IMG/VR virus record: IMGVR_UViG_3300025674_000054
Coordinates: 1 to 54,439 of that record
Strand: one strand, 5' to 3'
DNA length: 54,439 nucleotides
Source: a virus
This document shows positions 16,549-27,207 of the stretch, piece after piece (position 1 is the stretch's first letter; every line of letters starts with the position of its first letter). Both the position numbers and the translations under genes were made by a program. The notes beneath the pieces are model-generated. The model saw only the letters and a program-made list of their open reading frames with translations, was not told the DNA's origin and did not search any database.

Positions 16549-19500
16549 ATGAAAGAACAAATAATAATCCAATCAGTATCACCAGATACTTTTGAATTTC
16601 AGGACTATTCTAGTAGTGATCAAACTTTAATTACTACTAATGAACTAGATACTGTATTTTCAGGTTCTATAGATTATATTGAAGCTTATGTTTTTGATGC
16701 TAATAAAGTATCAATAACTAGTGCTGTTCCTTTTACTAATTATAAAGTTACAGAAGGAAATGTTGTGTTAAATCCTTCTGAAGATTTAGAAAGATTTGGA
16801 TTTGATGTTGGTGAATATTTTATATCTTATGAATTTTATAGACCTAGATTAGGTTCAACATTAAACACTACATATTACATTAGTGAAATTAGTTCTGATA
16901 GGACTGAAATAAGATTAGATACAACAGTAATAGATAACGCTTTAGTAATAAGTTCAAGTTTAGAATTTATAGAATATAGAGATACTGCTGAATATTTTGT
17001 AGACTTTTTTCTTAATTTTGGTGATAACCAACAAATTATAGCTAATAACTTAGAATTAGATACTACAGATGAAAATAATCCTACTTTATTAGTTAAATTA
17101 TATGACCCACTCCCAAGTGAATTTGATTTAAAATCAGTTTGTAGTGTAGTAGAAGAAATTTCAACCCCACAATCTTATAAAGTTACATTCCCTCCTTTAG
17201 AATTTACTCAAGATGATTTTACTTATATATCGGGACCAAATTATAGCCTAAATATTAAAGGACAATCAGGTACTCCGGGTATGGATTTTTCTTATTCAAC
17301 CCTTATATCATCTGATGTAACTAGTTCTACTAATCAAATTGATAGTTTATTAAATAAAAAAGAAATTGAGATAAGTGTAGATTATGAAGATTATAATGAT
17401 TTTATTTATTTTTCATCTGCATATACTAGACTTCAAAACTTTTATTATAAAGTAGGATTAATTCAATCTGCAAGCGCCCAATTAGGATCTATTACTTCAG
17501 CAACAACAGGATCAGTAGTTTATAGTGCTAGCCAAGCAACATTATCTAATATAGTTTCTGATACTATTAAAAACTTTGATGGATATGAGTATTTCCTTTA
17601 CTTTAATAGTGGTTCACAATATTCTTATCCAAAATCTAATAGTGAACCTCCATATATTTTATATCCAACAGGGAGTACAGAAGCTTTAAATTGGTTAGGA
17701 TCTACTGATGCTAGCAGTGCTTATTATGGAGGGCAAGCAGTATCTGCTTCTAATTATGATGAAAATAACCAAGATTCATTATATTATGCTATCCCTGAAT
17801 ATTTGAGAAGCGATCCCCAAAATGCTAAATATGAATTATTTGTTGATATGGTTGGTCAACATTATGATAATATATGGCTTTATACTAAAAATATTACTAC
17901 AAAATTTGATGCGGATAATAGATTAAATTATGGTATTTCCAAAGACATGGTTGCAGATGCAATTAGAGATTTTGGTGTAAAACTTTATTCTAATAATTTT
18001 AATACTGATGATTTATATGTAGCCTTTTTAGGATTAACTCCATCTGGTAGTTCATTCCCTTTCCCATATATAACAGGTAGTACACCCGCAGATACTGGGT
18101 ATGAGTATGTAAATTCTCAAATATCTGCTTCAAATGATATAATCCCACTAGACGATATAAATAAACGTTTATATAAACGAATTTACCATAATATACCATA
18201 TTTACTAAAAACTAAAGGTACAGTAGCTGGTTTAAGAGCATTAATTACATCCTATGGAATCCCAGATACAATTTTAAGAATAAATGAATTTGGAGGTAAA
18301 GATAGAAATAATTCTCAAGATTGGGATTTAAAACAAGATTTTTATAATGTAGGACTAAATACAACTAGTTCAGCATTTACATCTTCATTTGTACTAAACA
18401 GTGCTTTTTCTTCATCAATCATTCCTCCTTCATCGGATCCAACTCCAATTGTTTCACGACCAGGAGCTATGCAATTTAGATTTAAAACTAATGGTATTCC
18501 ATCAGCTTCAAATTCGCCAACAACTCAATCTTTCTTTGAAACTGATTCAACTAGTACAGTTGCTATGGGCATCGAATATAATGAAGCATTATTAGTTACA
18601 GGTTCATATTCTGGTTCAGTCGAAAGTCAATATAAAAATTATGGAACTATAAAATTTTGGCCTAATATTGATACTAACCCTACTAACTATGCCTCTTTAT
18701 ATTTACCATTTTGGGATGGGAATTGGTGGTCAGTACAAGTAAATAGAAATTCAGAAAATGCAACATTTACTTTACTTGCAGCTAATAAAATAGGTGAAAA
18801 CTTAGGGTTTACTGGAAGTGATACCATTAGTGCTGATTTAGGTCCTTGGAATAGTTCTGATTCTATACTTTGGTTACCTCAAACTTATAAACAATTTGCA
18901 GGAATATATTATTTCCCTCTTACAGGTTCACTTCAAGAAGTAAGATATTATACAGAAGCTATAAGTGAAAGTATTTTCCATGATTACGCAATGAATCCAT
19001 ATTCATTTGAAGGAAATAGTACTAATAGTGCCCCTGATAAATTAGCCTTCAGACTATCGTTAGGAACATTATTAAATACAGGATCATATGAAGATTCAAT
19101 TCATCCTAAAATAACTGGATCATGGATTACTACTTCTTCTTTTAATGGACAAAGCTCAGCATCATTTTCAGGAACACCAACTTGGTTAAATAATGTAGAA
19201 GATATTTATCTTGACCAAACACCTTCAGGAATAAGAAATAGAGTTACAGATAAAATTCAAACTGAAGAATTAATATTACCTGAAGGAGATACTTTATCTG
19301 CTTATAGATCAGTCCAACAAAACTCTTATTCAAGTGGTAGTTTTACTCCTAGTGTTAATTATTTAGAAGTAGCTTTTTCACCCCAAGATCAAATTAATGA
19401 TGATATAACAGCCCAAATGGGTTACTTTAATTTAGGAGATTATATAGGAGACCCTAGATTAATATCATCATCAGCTACAAGTTATCCTGACTTAGATTTA

Positions 19501-22500
19501 TTAAGGGATGCTTATTTTGAAAAGTATATTACAAATTATGATTTAACTGATTTTATTAGGTTAATTAAATTCTTTGACAATTCATTATTTAAAATGATAG
19601 AAGATTTTACACCTGCAAGAACTAGTTTATCATCTGGGGTAGTAATAAAACAACATTTATTAGAAAGAAATAGACAACGTCCTGCAATTGTAACATCTTC
19701 ATTTGAACAATTTTCGGGATCAGTTAAAAATTTACCAAAAGATTACAGTACAGGTTCTTCAGATCAACCACAATATGCAACCTCAGGATCTGCTATTTAT
19801 GTATTTAAAGGAGGAACAGGTGGTTCATTTGAGCCTTTTAATGGGTTACAAACTTACCCATCAGGTACTTTAGGAATTGGTCCTGATAATAGATATTTCT
19901 TAACTCAAAGTTGGGAAGAATCATGGATGACTTTTTCGGGATCTGCTCCTATTCAAAGAGTTGATCAAAGAGAATTTTATAATGGGGAATTTAGTGGGTC
20001 AATTATACCAGTAGGAATAGAAGATATTTGTAGTGCTTATTTTAAACCTGGAATGCAAGAATATAGGTATGTTCCTGTATTTTGGAGTGCAGATGGCAAT
20101 AATTCAACATTAACTATTAGTGAATCAGAATTTTTATCTCCTACAAACCAACCTCCAACAGGGTATGTTTGGTTTTGGAATAATGGAGATAATATTGTTT
20201 ACATTAAACTATCATTAGAAAGTTATAATGGTATTAATATTTCAACTTTTATACAAAATGTAGAATATGTTACCTTCCAGTTTACAGCTCCAGTAGATAG
20301 TAATGGAGAATTTATAGTTCCAAATACACCCCAAACTTTTTACTTAGAATCTATTGTAATACAACCTGGGACATCAGCAGTCCCTCCAGGGGTTGGAGAT
20401 GCATTAGCATATACAGTACCAGGAATTTCTTCAACAGTAGTTTCCTCTGCAGATGCTTCATTTTATAATTTTAATTTTTCAGCAAGTGGGGATTATCAAT
20501 GGCATGCTACACAAAACACAGCTACAGATCCTAACCCAGTATTAGATACTGGAATTTCTGCCTCTGTACCACAAGGTTATTTTCCGTTAACAGCAGATTA
20601 CCCAACTGAATCTTTCTTTAGAGGATGGGCTTCATCTAATTTTTATACAAATGGTACTTATAATTCCTATAATGGAATTTTATATGATCCTTTAGATAAT
20701 TTCAATACAGGATCTCATGAAAGAGATAATACAGATACTACTTTATTAAGTGGTGTTGATCCTGCAAGTAATTTCCCATGGTTTATGAATGCCGGAGTTG
20801 AAGGTGAAGGATTAAGTTGGATACAAGTCCCATCAGAATCATTCCTAGATTATGCTAATATACCTGATTCAACAGTAGGACCTGTTGCTACAAATAATTA
20901 TTTTAATATAGCTTGGACAAGCCAAAGCTCAGCTGAATCCCCAGCAATACAAGGAGTAAATTATTATTATAATGCTAGTAATAATGCTATTTATATGTCT
21001 GGTTCAGAATATCAAAATGAACTTAAAATTATAAATCCATTATATTCTAGTAGTTTAATGTTTAAAATTAGTGGAACTAGCCAACTTTCAAGCACTGCTA
21101 CATCATATACTCCATTAGGTCAAACTAATTTAGTTATTCCTATTGACCCATCAAGAGGTCAAGAATTATGGGTTTACAGAGGAGAATCATTTGCCCCAGT
21201 TGCAGACTCAAATGCTTGGAGATATAATAGATATATCCATAGACCTTATAAGGTATACTACCTAACAGAAACAGGATCTGGTTCTCCATCTGATCCTTAT
21301 GGTGAATATGATCCTATGGTAAGATTACCTTTAGCACCTAATCCACTTGATAGACCTACTCCATATACTACTATATGGCATGGTGAAACTGTAACTATGT
21401 TAGGTACTCAAGGAGATTCAATTCAAAGAGCATACCAAAAACCATTAAATGCAACAGAAACCCTTCCATCACTTGAAATGGTATCTGGTAGTTTTAATGT
21501 ATTTAGTAGTTTAAGACAAGTAAAACCATTTATATTTACAACTTATAAAATAGTAAAACCAAACCCACCAGTAGGAGGTGCTATTGGTAGTGGATCATTT
21601 GTTTCAATTTCACAATCAGATGGAACACCATTTGCAAGATTACAAATGTTCCAATACCAAAACCCAAATTTAATTCTTTGTCAATACCAATTATATATGG
21701 TTCACCAAGTTGGTGGAGGATCTACTACTATAAATTATTTTGATGGTGATGGAATTCAACGAAGTGAACAAGTTAATGCTGGAGAATTTTTTGCATGGTG
21801 TGTTGATGGTTTATTAGTTGCCCCATATCCTGGTGGTCAATATTACCAAATAGACTCAACTTCCGGAGGTGGGCTTTTAGTTGGAGATTTTTATGATTCA
21901 CCTATATGGAATTCATTTAGCCCACCAGCGGAATCAACTTTTGAAAATTGTAACCAATATTGTTTATCAGAAACAGATGGTAGTTCAGGTACACTAAGTG
22001 TTACATCAGAAAACACTCAACCTTATTTTTATTATCCTCCTTTCAAAACATTAAATGCTCCAACTGTAGGTCATCAAAATGGTCAGTATAATATTCCATA
22101 TGGTGGAAACTTTGATGGACTAAATACTTCTTCCTTATCACTAACAACAGGAACTTCTCCATTTGGTAATAATTTTCAACCACAAGGGTTAGTATTCCCT
22201 CCTGGTAGTTATATTTTTACTATGAGTGCATTTGATACAAATCAAATGGAAGGTGGAAAAACTGAATTTGGTTTATGGACAACTTATGGAGATTATGCTC
22301 AATATGATTTACAACATCTTGATGGATCAGGAGTAAGTTCTTATACCTTTAATTATACAGATCAACAAGGCAACTCAGTAAATAATACTATTGGAGAAGA
22401 TAATGAAGCTTACGTATTTGCACAATTAGGTACACCAAATGTATCAGGAATTTTTGATCCAGATTATGTTGTAACTAGTTCAATCTCAACTCGTTATGCT

Positions 22501-25422
22501 TCAGGTGTAGCTTTACCAAGTTCTTTTGCTACTAAAGTAGTTGATGCCTATTTAGTTTATTCACAATCGGCTTCAGGTAGTTTAGATGGTGGATACTTAT
22601 TTGATGTAGTTCCTACTTTAACTAATATATCATTTACAGCTTCAGTTGTAGTGAGTTCATTTACAGATGCTCAATCAGCCCTTTATGGTAATGCTATATA
22701 TGGAACAGATGAATATGGAGGTGGAAATAGTGGAGGAGGAACAACATGGACAACAGCATCTATACACCTATATTCTGGATCGGCTAATAATTTCCCAAAT
22801 AAAATGCCTGTAATTGGCGATGGTAATATTTTAGCTTCTACTAGTTCTTATAGTCTAACCCACCATGAAGGAGAAAGAATAACTTTAATGGCAGATTTCC
22901 CTGCTGGTAGCTTTGAATATAATGAAGTATTAAAATTAGCTTTAAAAGTTGAAAGTGGGTCAAATGCATCTTCTGTTGTACAAAATTCATTAGTAGTAAC
23001 AGAATATAGTATGAGCTTTTCAAGTTCATATGATCCAACAATAGATCCTTCTATCCCAACTGTATTTGATAGTGATAATAACTTTGCATTAGCTTATGAT
23101 TGCCAACCTTTATTAAATAACTACCAGGACGGAAGATTAAATCTTAGATTACAAGATATAGATTATAATGATGGAATTTTAACACCTAGTAATTTCCAAC
23201 AAATTATAGAATTTTCAGCTTCTAGAGCATCTGTACCTGAATCTAATTATACAGCTATAAGATCAAGAGGACCAAGGTATATTGGAAAACAAAGCACATC
23301 AGCAATAATAAACCAGTGGAGTGCCGGGGATGCAGGTTCATATGGTAAATTACCTAATGTAGAAATTGCAAGAGCATACACGACATATTTTAATGCTCTT
23401 TCAGACCCTTATCCTTTATTAAATAATAAAGTACAATATAGTTTACAATATTTAATTGGACAAGATGGAGATATTTCTCAACCAAAATTATCTAATACTT
23501 CTATTTATAATATACAAGGAACTTTTGATGAGTGGGGAATAAATAGAGTTGTTGAAAATCCTCCTTATACATCAAGTGGGGTTGTTTCATTAGTAAACCC
23601 TGATGATAATAATTTATTACCATTACAAGGAGAAGTTCCAATATATAAAATAGGACAAAGATTAGTACCTGTAATTTATACCCAACAATCAGGAGTATTT
23701 CCTTTTATGATACCTGGAGAAACTGCAGGTGTGTTAACAGCATCTATTCAATTAATAGGTAATGAACCTGTTGATGTAAATATTCAACCAGAATTTAATA
23801 ATTATACTTCTACGGCTATTGGAGAAAGTTCTCAATCTGGTAACCAAAGTACTTTTGGTCCTGTAACATTTAAAGCAAATAATGTCACACCGTCATCAGA
23901 TGGAAACTCCTCAGCAACATCCCCAACAAGGAATGTTACAGCATCTGTTACTAATACAGGAACAGGCTTACCTGTGTATCAAACTTCTACTGGTGCCTCA
24001 CATGGATTTTTAACAATTCCAGTTACAGATGGTACAGCATTTGCTGCAGACACTGGTATTACCCCTGGTACTGGTAATGATTTATCACAACCTTATGATT
24101 TAAACTTTAGTTTAGGTATTGATACAACACCACTAACATATAGAGTACAAACCACAAACCCAAATAAATCAAACAACTTCAATACAAATCCAAATGTTGG
24201 GTCCTTAAATGTTATACTTGATAGAAAAGAAAATTATGCATCTGGTGTTTTTGCAGGAGCAAGACTCCAAAATGTTAAAGTAACATTTACTAATTATTAT
24301 TCTGCAATAGGTGGTTCAAATAGACAAGTTACATTTGATTATGGGTCAGCAGCATCACAATTTGTAGAAGTAAACGCTGGTTCAGGAACAGGAGGTGTCA
24401 CAGTTAGGTTTAATACAGATATTATTGAAGAAATTATAACAGATGTAGGTGAAAGTGCAAAGGCAGTATCAGATGGTGGTGGTTTATTAAAACAAAGATG
24501 GACAATATCAGCTAAATTAAGACAAACAGGTGGTGGAGGATTTTCCGCATATCCTGCTAATCCTTTAAAACAAGGACAACAATTTAGAATAGAAGCATCC
24601 GGAGATTTTATAACAGGAGCTTCACAATTTAATGCTAATTTAAATCCTAAATTTTTCCCATCAGCTCAAGATGGTTCAGCTTTTTATAAATTAGAGCTAC
24701 AAGGTAGATCTAGTAACCCTATTGAAGATGCAATAGCACCATTCTGGGAATTTTCGGGAAGTTCTCAATCTACTTTAATTTGTGTTTCACCTCAATTAAA
24801 TAAAGCATACGGTAGAGATTTTAAACAAAAAGATTTAATTTATACCGCAAGTCAAAATAAAGATTTCCCTGGTGGGTTAGAACCATTCTATACTTCTTTT
24901 CCAACTGTACAAGAAAATTGGAGTGTACAACAAGGAGATCAAATTAGATTTAAGAATGACGAGGAACATGCTTATACTATAACTAATGTAACAACCCCAG
25001 AAGCAAATACGGATAGTAACACTTGGGTTGATAATTTCCCTTCATTAATAATTGAAGTTGATGGGGATATTCCTACAAGTTTTGATCAAAGATATACAGC
25101 TTCTTTAAATATTTTAGGTAGAGCTCTTAACCCATTATTTAGTCAATCTTTATTTGATACTGGCCCAGAAACGGTAGTTCCCCAATATGAAGACATATTA
25201 GTTGATGGAGCAAGAATTGTAAGAGGGTTAGATTTCTTTGTACTTAGAAGATTTAAAGATGATGCTGGGGTTATAATAATGGATCAACAAGTTCCTTATA
25301 ATAATCCACCTAATACAGGTTCATCAGCTGGATTTATATTTCCACCATACCCAACGGAACCTTTATCAGTAGAACCAGATAATTTATTAGAAGACCTTAG
25401 AAATAATAAACTAATTGAATAA
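16549..25422 (+). CDS. Giant baseplate/tail structural protein, 2957 aa
   Basis: Residues about 425-585 carry LFVDMVGQHYDNIWLYTK and KRIYHNIPYLLKTKGTVAG...LRALITSYGIPDTILRINEFGG, a region I associate with large structural proteins of marine phages. Residues about 640-830 look like a LamG/concanavalin-type sandwich (AMQFRFKTNG, GNWWSVQVNR, SLQEVRYYTEAISES). Residues about 990-1060 hold FDNSLFKMIEDFTPARTSLS and LLERNRQRP. The remaining 1900 residues are Ser/Thr/Gly/Asn-rich beta modules. There is no signal peptide or membrane helix. It sits where T4 has gp7-gp10 and probably combines wedge and short-fibre functions, with a carbohydrate-binding role for the LamG-like part. Confidence 0.65.
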   Translation: MKEQIIIQSVSPDTFEFQDYSSSDQTLITTNELDTVFSGSIDYIEAYVFDANKVSITSAVPFTNYKVTEGNVVLNPSEDLERFGFDVGEYFISYEFYRPRLGSTLNTTYYISEISSDRTEIRLDTTVIDNALVISSSLEFIEYRDTAEYFVDFFLNFGDNQQIIANNLELDTTDENNPTLLVKLYDPLPSEFDLKSVCSVVEEISTPQSYKVTFPPLEFTQDDFTYISGPNYSLNIKGQSGTPGMDFSYSTLISSDVTSSTNQIDSLLNKKEIEISVDYEDYNDFIYFSSAYTRLQNFYYKVGLIQSASAQLGSITSATTGSVVYSASQATLSNIVSDTIKNFDGYEYFLYFNSGSQYSYPKSNSEPPYILYPTGSTEALNWLGSTDASSAYYGGQAVSASNYDENNQDSLYYAIPEYLRSDPQNAKYELFVDMVGQHYDNIWLYTKNITTKFDADNRLNYGISKDMVADAIRDFGVKLYSNNFNTDDLYVAFLGLTPSGSSFPFPYITGSTPADTGYEYVNSQISASNDIIPLDDINKRLYKRIYHNIPYLLKTKGTVAGLRALITSYGIPDTILRINEFGGKDRNNSQDWDLKQDFYNVGLNTTSSAFTSSFVLNSAFSSSIIPPSSDPTPIVSRPGAMQFRFKTNGIPSASNSPTTQSFFETDSTSTVAMGIEYNEALLVTGSYSGSVESQYKNYGTIKFWPNIDTNPTNYASLYLPFWDGNWWSVQVNRNSENATFTLLAANKIGENLGFTGSDTISADLGPWNSSDSILWLPQTYKQFAGIYYFPLTGSLQEVRYYTEAISESIFHDYAMNPYSFEGNSTNSAPDKLAFRLSLGTLLNTGSYEDSIHPKITGSWITTSSFNGQSSASFSGTPTWLNNVEDIYLDQTPSGIRNRVTDKIQTEELILPEGDTLSAYRSVQQNSYSSGSFTPSVNYLEVAFSPQDQINDDITAQMGYFNLGDYIGDPRLISSSATSYPDLDLLRDAYFEKYITNYDLTDFIRLIKFFDNSLFKMIEDFTPARTSLSSGVVIKQHLLERNRQRPAIVTSSFEQFSGSVKNLPKDYSTGSSDQPQYATSGSAIYVFKGGTGGSFEPFNGLQTYPSGTLGIGPDNRYFLTQSWEESWMTFSGSAPIQRVDQREFYNGEFSGSIIPVGIEDICSAYFKPGMQEYRYVPVFWSADGNNSTLTISESEFLSPTNQPPTGYVWFWNNGDNIVYIKLSLESYNGINISTFIQNVEYVTFQFTAPVDSNGEFIVPNTPQTFYLESIVIQPGTSAVPPGVGDALAYTVPGISSTVVSSADASFYNFNFSASGDYQWHATQNTATDPNPVLDTGISASVPQGYFPLTADYPTESFFRGWASSNFYTNGTYNSYNGILYDPLDNFNTGSHERDNTDTTLLSGVDPASNFPWFMNAGVEGEGLSWIQVPSESFLDYANIPDSTVGPVATNNYFNIAWTSQSSAESPAIQGVNYYYNASNNAIYMSGSEYQNELKIINPLYSSSLMFKISGTSQLSSTATSYTPLGQTNLVIPIDPSRGQELWVYRGESFAPVADSNAWRYNRYIHRPYKVYYLTETGSGSPSDPYGEYDPMVRLPLAPNPLDRPTPYTTIWHGETVTMLGTQGDSIQRAYQKPLNATETLPSLEMVSGSFNVFSSLRQVKPFIFTTYKIVKPNPPVGGAIGSGSFVSISQSDGTPFARLQMFQYQNPNLILCQYQLYMVHQVGGGSTTINYFDGDGIQRSEQVNAGEFFAWCVDGLLVAPYPGGQYYQIDSTSGGGLLVGDFYDSPIWNSFSPPAESTFENCNQYCLSETDGSSGTLSVTSENTQPYFYYPPFKTLNAPTVGHQNGQYNIPYGGNFDGLNTSSLSLTTGTSPFGNNFQPQGLVFPPGSYIFTMSAFDTNQMEGGKTEFGLWTTYGDYAQYDLQHLDGSGVSSYTFNYTDQQGNSVNNTIGEDNEAYVFAQLGTPNVSGIFDPDYVVTSSISTRYASGVALPSSFATKVVDAYLVYSQSASGSLDGGYLFDVVPTLTNISFTASVVVSSFTDAQSALYGNAIYGTDEYGGGNSGGGTTWTTASIHLYSGSANNFPNKMPVIGDGNILASTSSYSLTHHEGERITLMADFPAGSFEYNEVLKLALKVESGSNASSVVQNSLVVTEYSMSFSSSYDPTIDPSIPTVFDSDNNFALAYDCQPLLNNYQDGRLNLRLQDIDYNDGILTPSNFQQIIEFSASRASVPESNYTAIRSRGPRYIGKQSTSAIINQWSAGDAGSYGKLPNVEIARAYTTYFNALSDPYPLLNNKVQYSLQYLIGQDGDISQPKLSNTSIYNIQGTFDEWGINRVVENPPYTSSGVVSLVNPDDNNLLPLQGEVPIYKIGQRLVPVIYTQQSGVFPFMIPGETAGVLTASIQLIGNEPVDVNIQPEFNNYTSTAIGESSQSGNQSTFGPVTFKANNVTPSSDGNSSATSPTRNVTASVTNTGTGLPVYQTSTGASHGFLTIPVTDGTAFAADTGITPGTGNDLSQPYDLNFSLGIDTTPLTYRVQTTNPNKSNNFNTNPNVGSLNVILDRKENYASGVFAGARLQNVKVTFTNYYSAIGGSNRQVTFDYGSAASQFVEVNAGSGTGGVTVRFNTDIIEEIITDVGESAKAVSDGGGLLKQRWTISAKLRQTGGGGFSAYPANPLKQGQQFRIEASGDFITGASQFNANLNPKFFPSAQDGSAFYKLELQGRSSNPIEDAIAPFWEFSGSSQSTLICVSPQLNKAYGRDFKQKDLIYTASQNKDFPGGLEPFYTSFPTVQENWSVQQGDQIRFKNDEEHAYTITNVTTPEANTDSNTWVDNFPSLIIEVDGDIPTSFDQRYTASLNILGRALNPLFSQSLFDTGPETVVPQYEDILVDGARIVRGLDFFVLRRFKDDAGVIIMDQQVPYNNPPNTGSSAGFIFPPYPTEPLSVEPDNLLEDLRNNKLIE

Positions 25423-25437
25423 AATTATAATTTAACA

Positions 25438-25468
25438 TATTTATAACATATAACAATATTTATATAAA
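25438..25468 (+). promoter_or_regulatory. Tandem late-type motifs
   Basis: TATTTATAACATA (25438-25450) and TATTTATATAAA (25457-25468), two degenerate copies of the 13-mer, the second ending 8 nt before the start at 25477. They lie in the only sizeable gap of the structural block. Confidence 0.5.
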
Positions 25469-25476
25469 AATACACA

Positions 25477-26142
25477 ATGGGATACTTAAACAACGCAGTA
25501 ATAACAGTAGATGCTATTCTCACAAGAAAAGGTAGAGAAACATTGGCTGCTAATGATGGTTCATTTCGAATTACCCAATTTGCTTTAGCTGATGATGAAA
25601 TAGATTATACATTATATAATCCTACACATCCCTCAGGTTCTGCTTATTACGGTGAAGCAATCGTAAATCAACCTTTATTAGAGGCATTTCCTTTAGAAAG
25701 CCAAATAATGAAATATAAACTAACAACGTTACCTAGAGGTACAGCTAAAATGCCAGTATTAAATCTTGGATATGCAGCAATTACTCTTCAACAGGGTGCT
25801 CAATTAGCAATTACTCCTCAAACATTAAACTATTTAGGTAATGATCAAACATTTGAAACAAGCGGATATTCAGCTACAATTGGTGATGTAAGAACTATGG
25901 CTTCATTTGAAGGTTTAGGTATCCAATCTACAGCAGCAGCTGATGCTAATGCTACTGCAACAACAACAATTGGAACAAATGTATCTGCAACAGTAATTGG
26001 TACTCAAATTAACTTAAGAGCTACTACTGTTAACACTTTATTTGGTAATCAAACATCATTAGTTACAACTTTAACTGTAATTGGTTTAGATAGTGGGGCA
26101 AGAATAACAGTTCCTGTAACAATAACTAAAACCGCTACTTAA
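25477..26142 (+). CDS. Structural protein, unknown
   Basis: A 221-residue protein. The N-terminal half has AILTRKGRETLAANDGSFRI and FALADDEIDYTLYNPTHP, a pattern I have seen in structural proteins of Bacteroidota and marine phages. The C-terminal half is a Thr/Ala-rich beta region (TTTIGTNVSATVIGTQINL) that may form an Ig-like module. Late-type motifs precede it. It is probably a tail-fibre base or decoration protein. Confidence 0.6.
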   Translation: MGYLNNAVITVDAILTRKGRETLAANDGSFRITQFALADDEIDYTLYNPTHPSGSAYYGEAIVNQPLLEAFPLESQIMKYKLTTLPRGTAKMPVLNLGYAAITLQQGAQLAITPQTLNYLGNDQTFETSGYSATIGDVRTMASFEGLGIQSTAAADANATATTTIGTNVSATVIGTQINLRATTVNTLFGNQTSLVTTLTVIGLDSGARITVPVTITKTAT

Positions 26143-26155
26143 AAAAATATTATAA

Positions 26156-27202
26156 ATGAGCTTTAAAAGATTAGATCCAGAAGATTTTGTAGTAAGTGCA
26201 GATGCTGTTTCATCAACAGTTTGGTCTGGGAATGTTCCTAACTTAACTACTTTTTTCACCTCTTCTACCCAAGAAACAGGACAATCAGGTGAATATTATT
26301 TAAATGTATTAAACACGGCCTCAGATGAAGCTAGTTCTGCTATACAATATGCAATAGCTTATGGTGATGATACAGGTGGAGGAGCAGCAGCATATAATTA
26401 TGCAGTTAATTCCTATTCTCCTTCTACTACAATTTATGGTTCCTATAGAACCTTAGTTTTAGAAGATGAAAATGCAGAATTTATTTTTGGTGATGTATCT
26501 GGTTCCTATTTTTATGCCCTAAGTGTAGATAGAGCTCGTTATAAAGAATCATTATTTCCTGGTTCTTTAAATTTACAACTATCAAGTAGTGTGAGTGGAC
26601 AAACTAATGCTTTAGTTTTAACTGATAATTCCCAAGATGTTACTACACCTACCTATTATGGAACACAAAGAGCTTATCAAATAGTAAGTGGTTCAAATGG
26701 TAGTGCTTATAATAAAGCATCTGGTGGGACAGGATACACAACAAACTCAGGATCTTATGGTTTATTTTTACCAGATATTTCAACTATTATTTTAAATGGA
26801 GCAGCATTAGATGAAAATTCTGTAGAAGGAATTAATCTAGGAACTGATAGAACAGAAAATACTGATGCTAACAATGCCCAAAAATTATTCTTACACATGT
26901 CAGGTAGTGCAACATCTGGTGGGTCTTTCTTTGGATTAGGTTCCCAAGAAACAATAACATCAGATTATGTATTTGTAAGAGCAAGAAGTTCTGAATTTAA
27001 TTATTCAGAAAACCCATCATTTATATCGGGTTCAACAGGTGAAGTAATATATTCTTATTTTATAAATAACCCTAATGTATTTCCTACAACAGTTGGTTTA
27101 TATAATGATAATAATGATTTACTTGCTGTAGCAAAATTATCAAAACCAATTTTAAAAGATTTTACAAAAGAAGCTCTAATACGAGTTAAACTAGATTTCT
27201 AA
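26156..27202 (+). CDS. Structural protein, paralogue of the 27208 gene
   Basis: A 348-residue beta-rich protein. The N terminus FKRLDPEDFVVSADAVSSTV and the C terminus FNYSENPSFISGS...PTTVGLYNDNNDLLAVAKLSKPI correspond to the ends of the next protein, so the two arose by duplication with a diverged middle. The shared C-terminal TTVG(L/M)YN..(D/E)LLAV.KL motif probably forms an attachment or trimerisation unit. Likely a fibre or baseplate-periphery component. Confidence 0.6.
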   Translation: MSFKRLDPEDFVVSADAVSSTVWSGNVPNLTTFFTSSTQETGQSGEYYLNVLNTASDEASSAIQYAIAYGDDTGGGAAAYNYAVNSYSPSTTIYGSYRTLVLEDENAEFIFGDVSGSYFYALSVDRARYKESLFPGSLNLQLSSSVSGQTNALVLTDNSQDVTTPTYYGTQRAYQIVSGSNGSAYNKASGGTGYTTNSGSYGLFLPDISTIILNGAALDENSVEGINLGTDRTENTDANNAQKLFLHMSGSATSGGSFFGLGSQETITSDYVFVRARSSEFNYSENPSFISGSTGEVIYSYFINNPNVFPTTVGLYNDNNDLLAVAKLSKPILKDFTKEALIRVKLDF

Positions 27203-27207
27203 GATGA

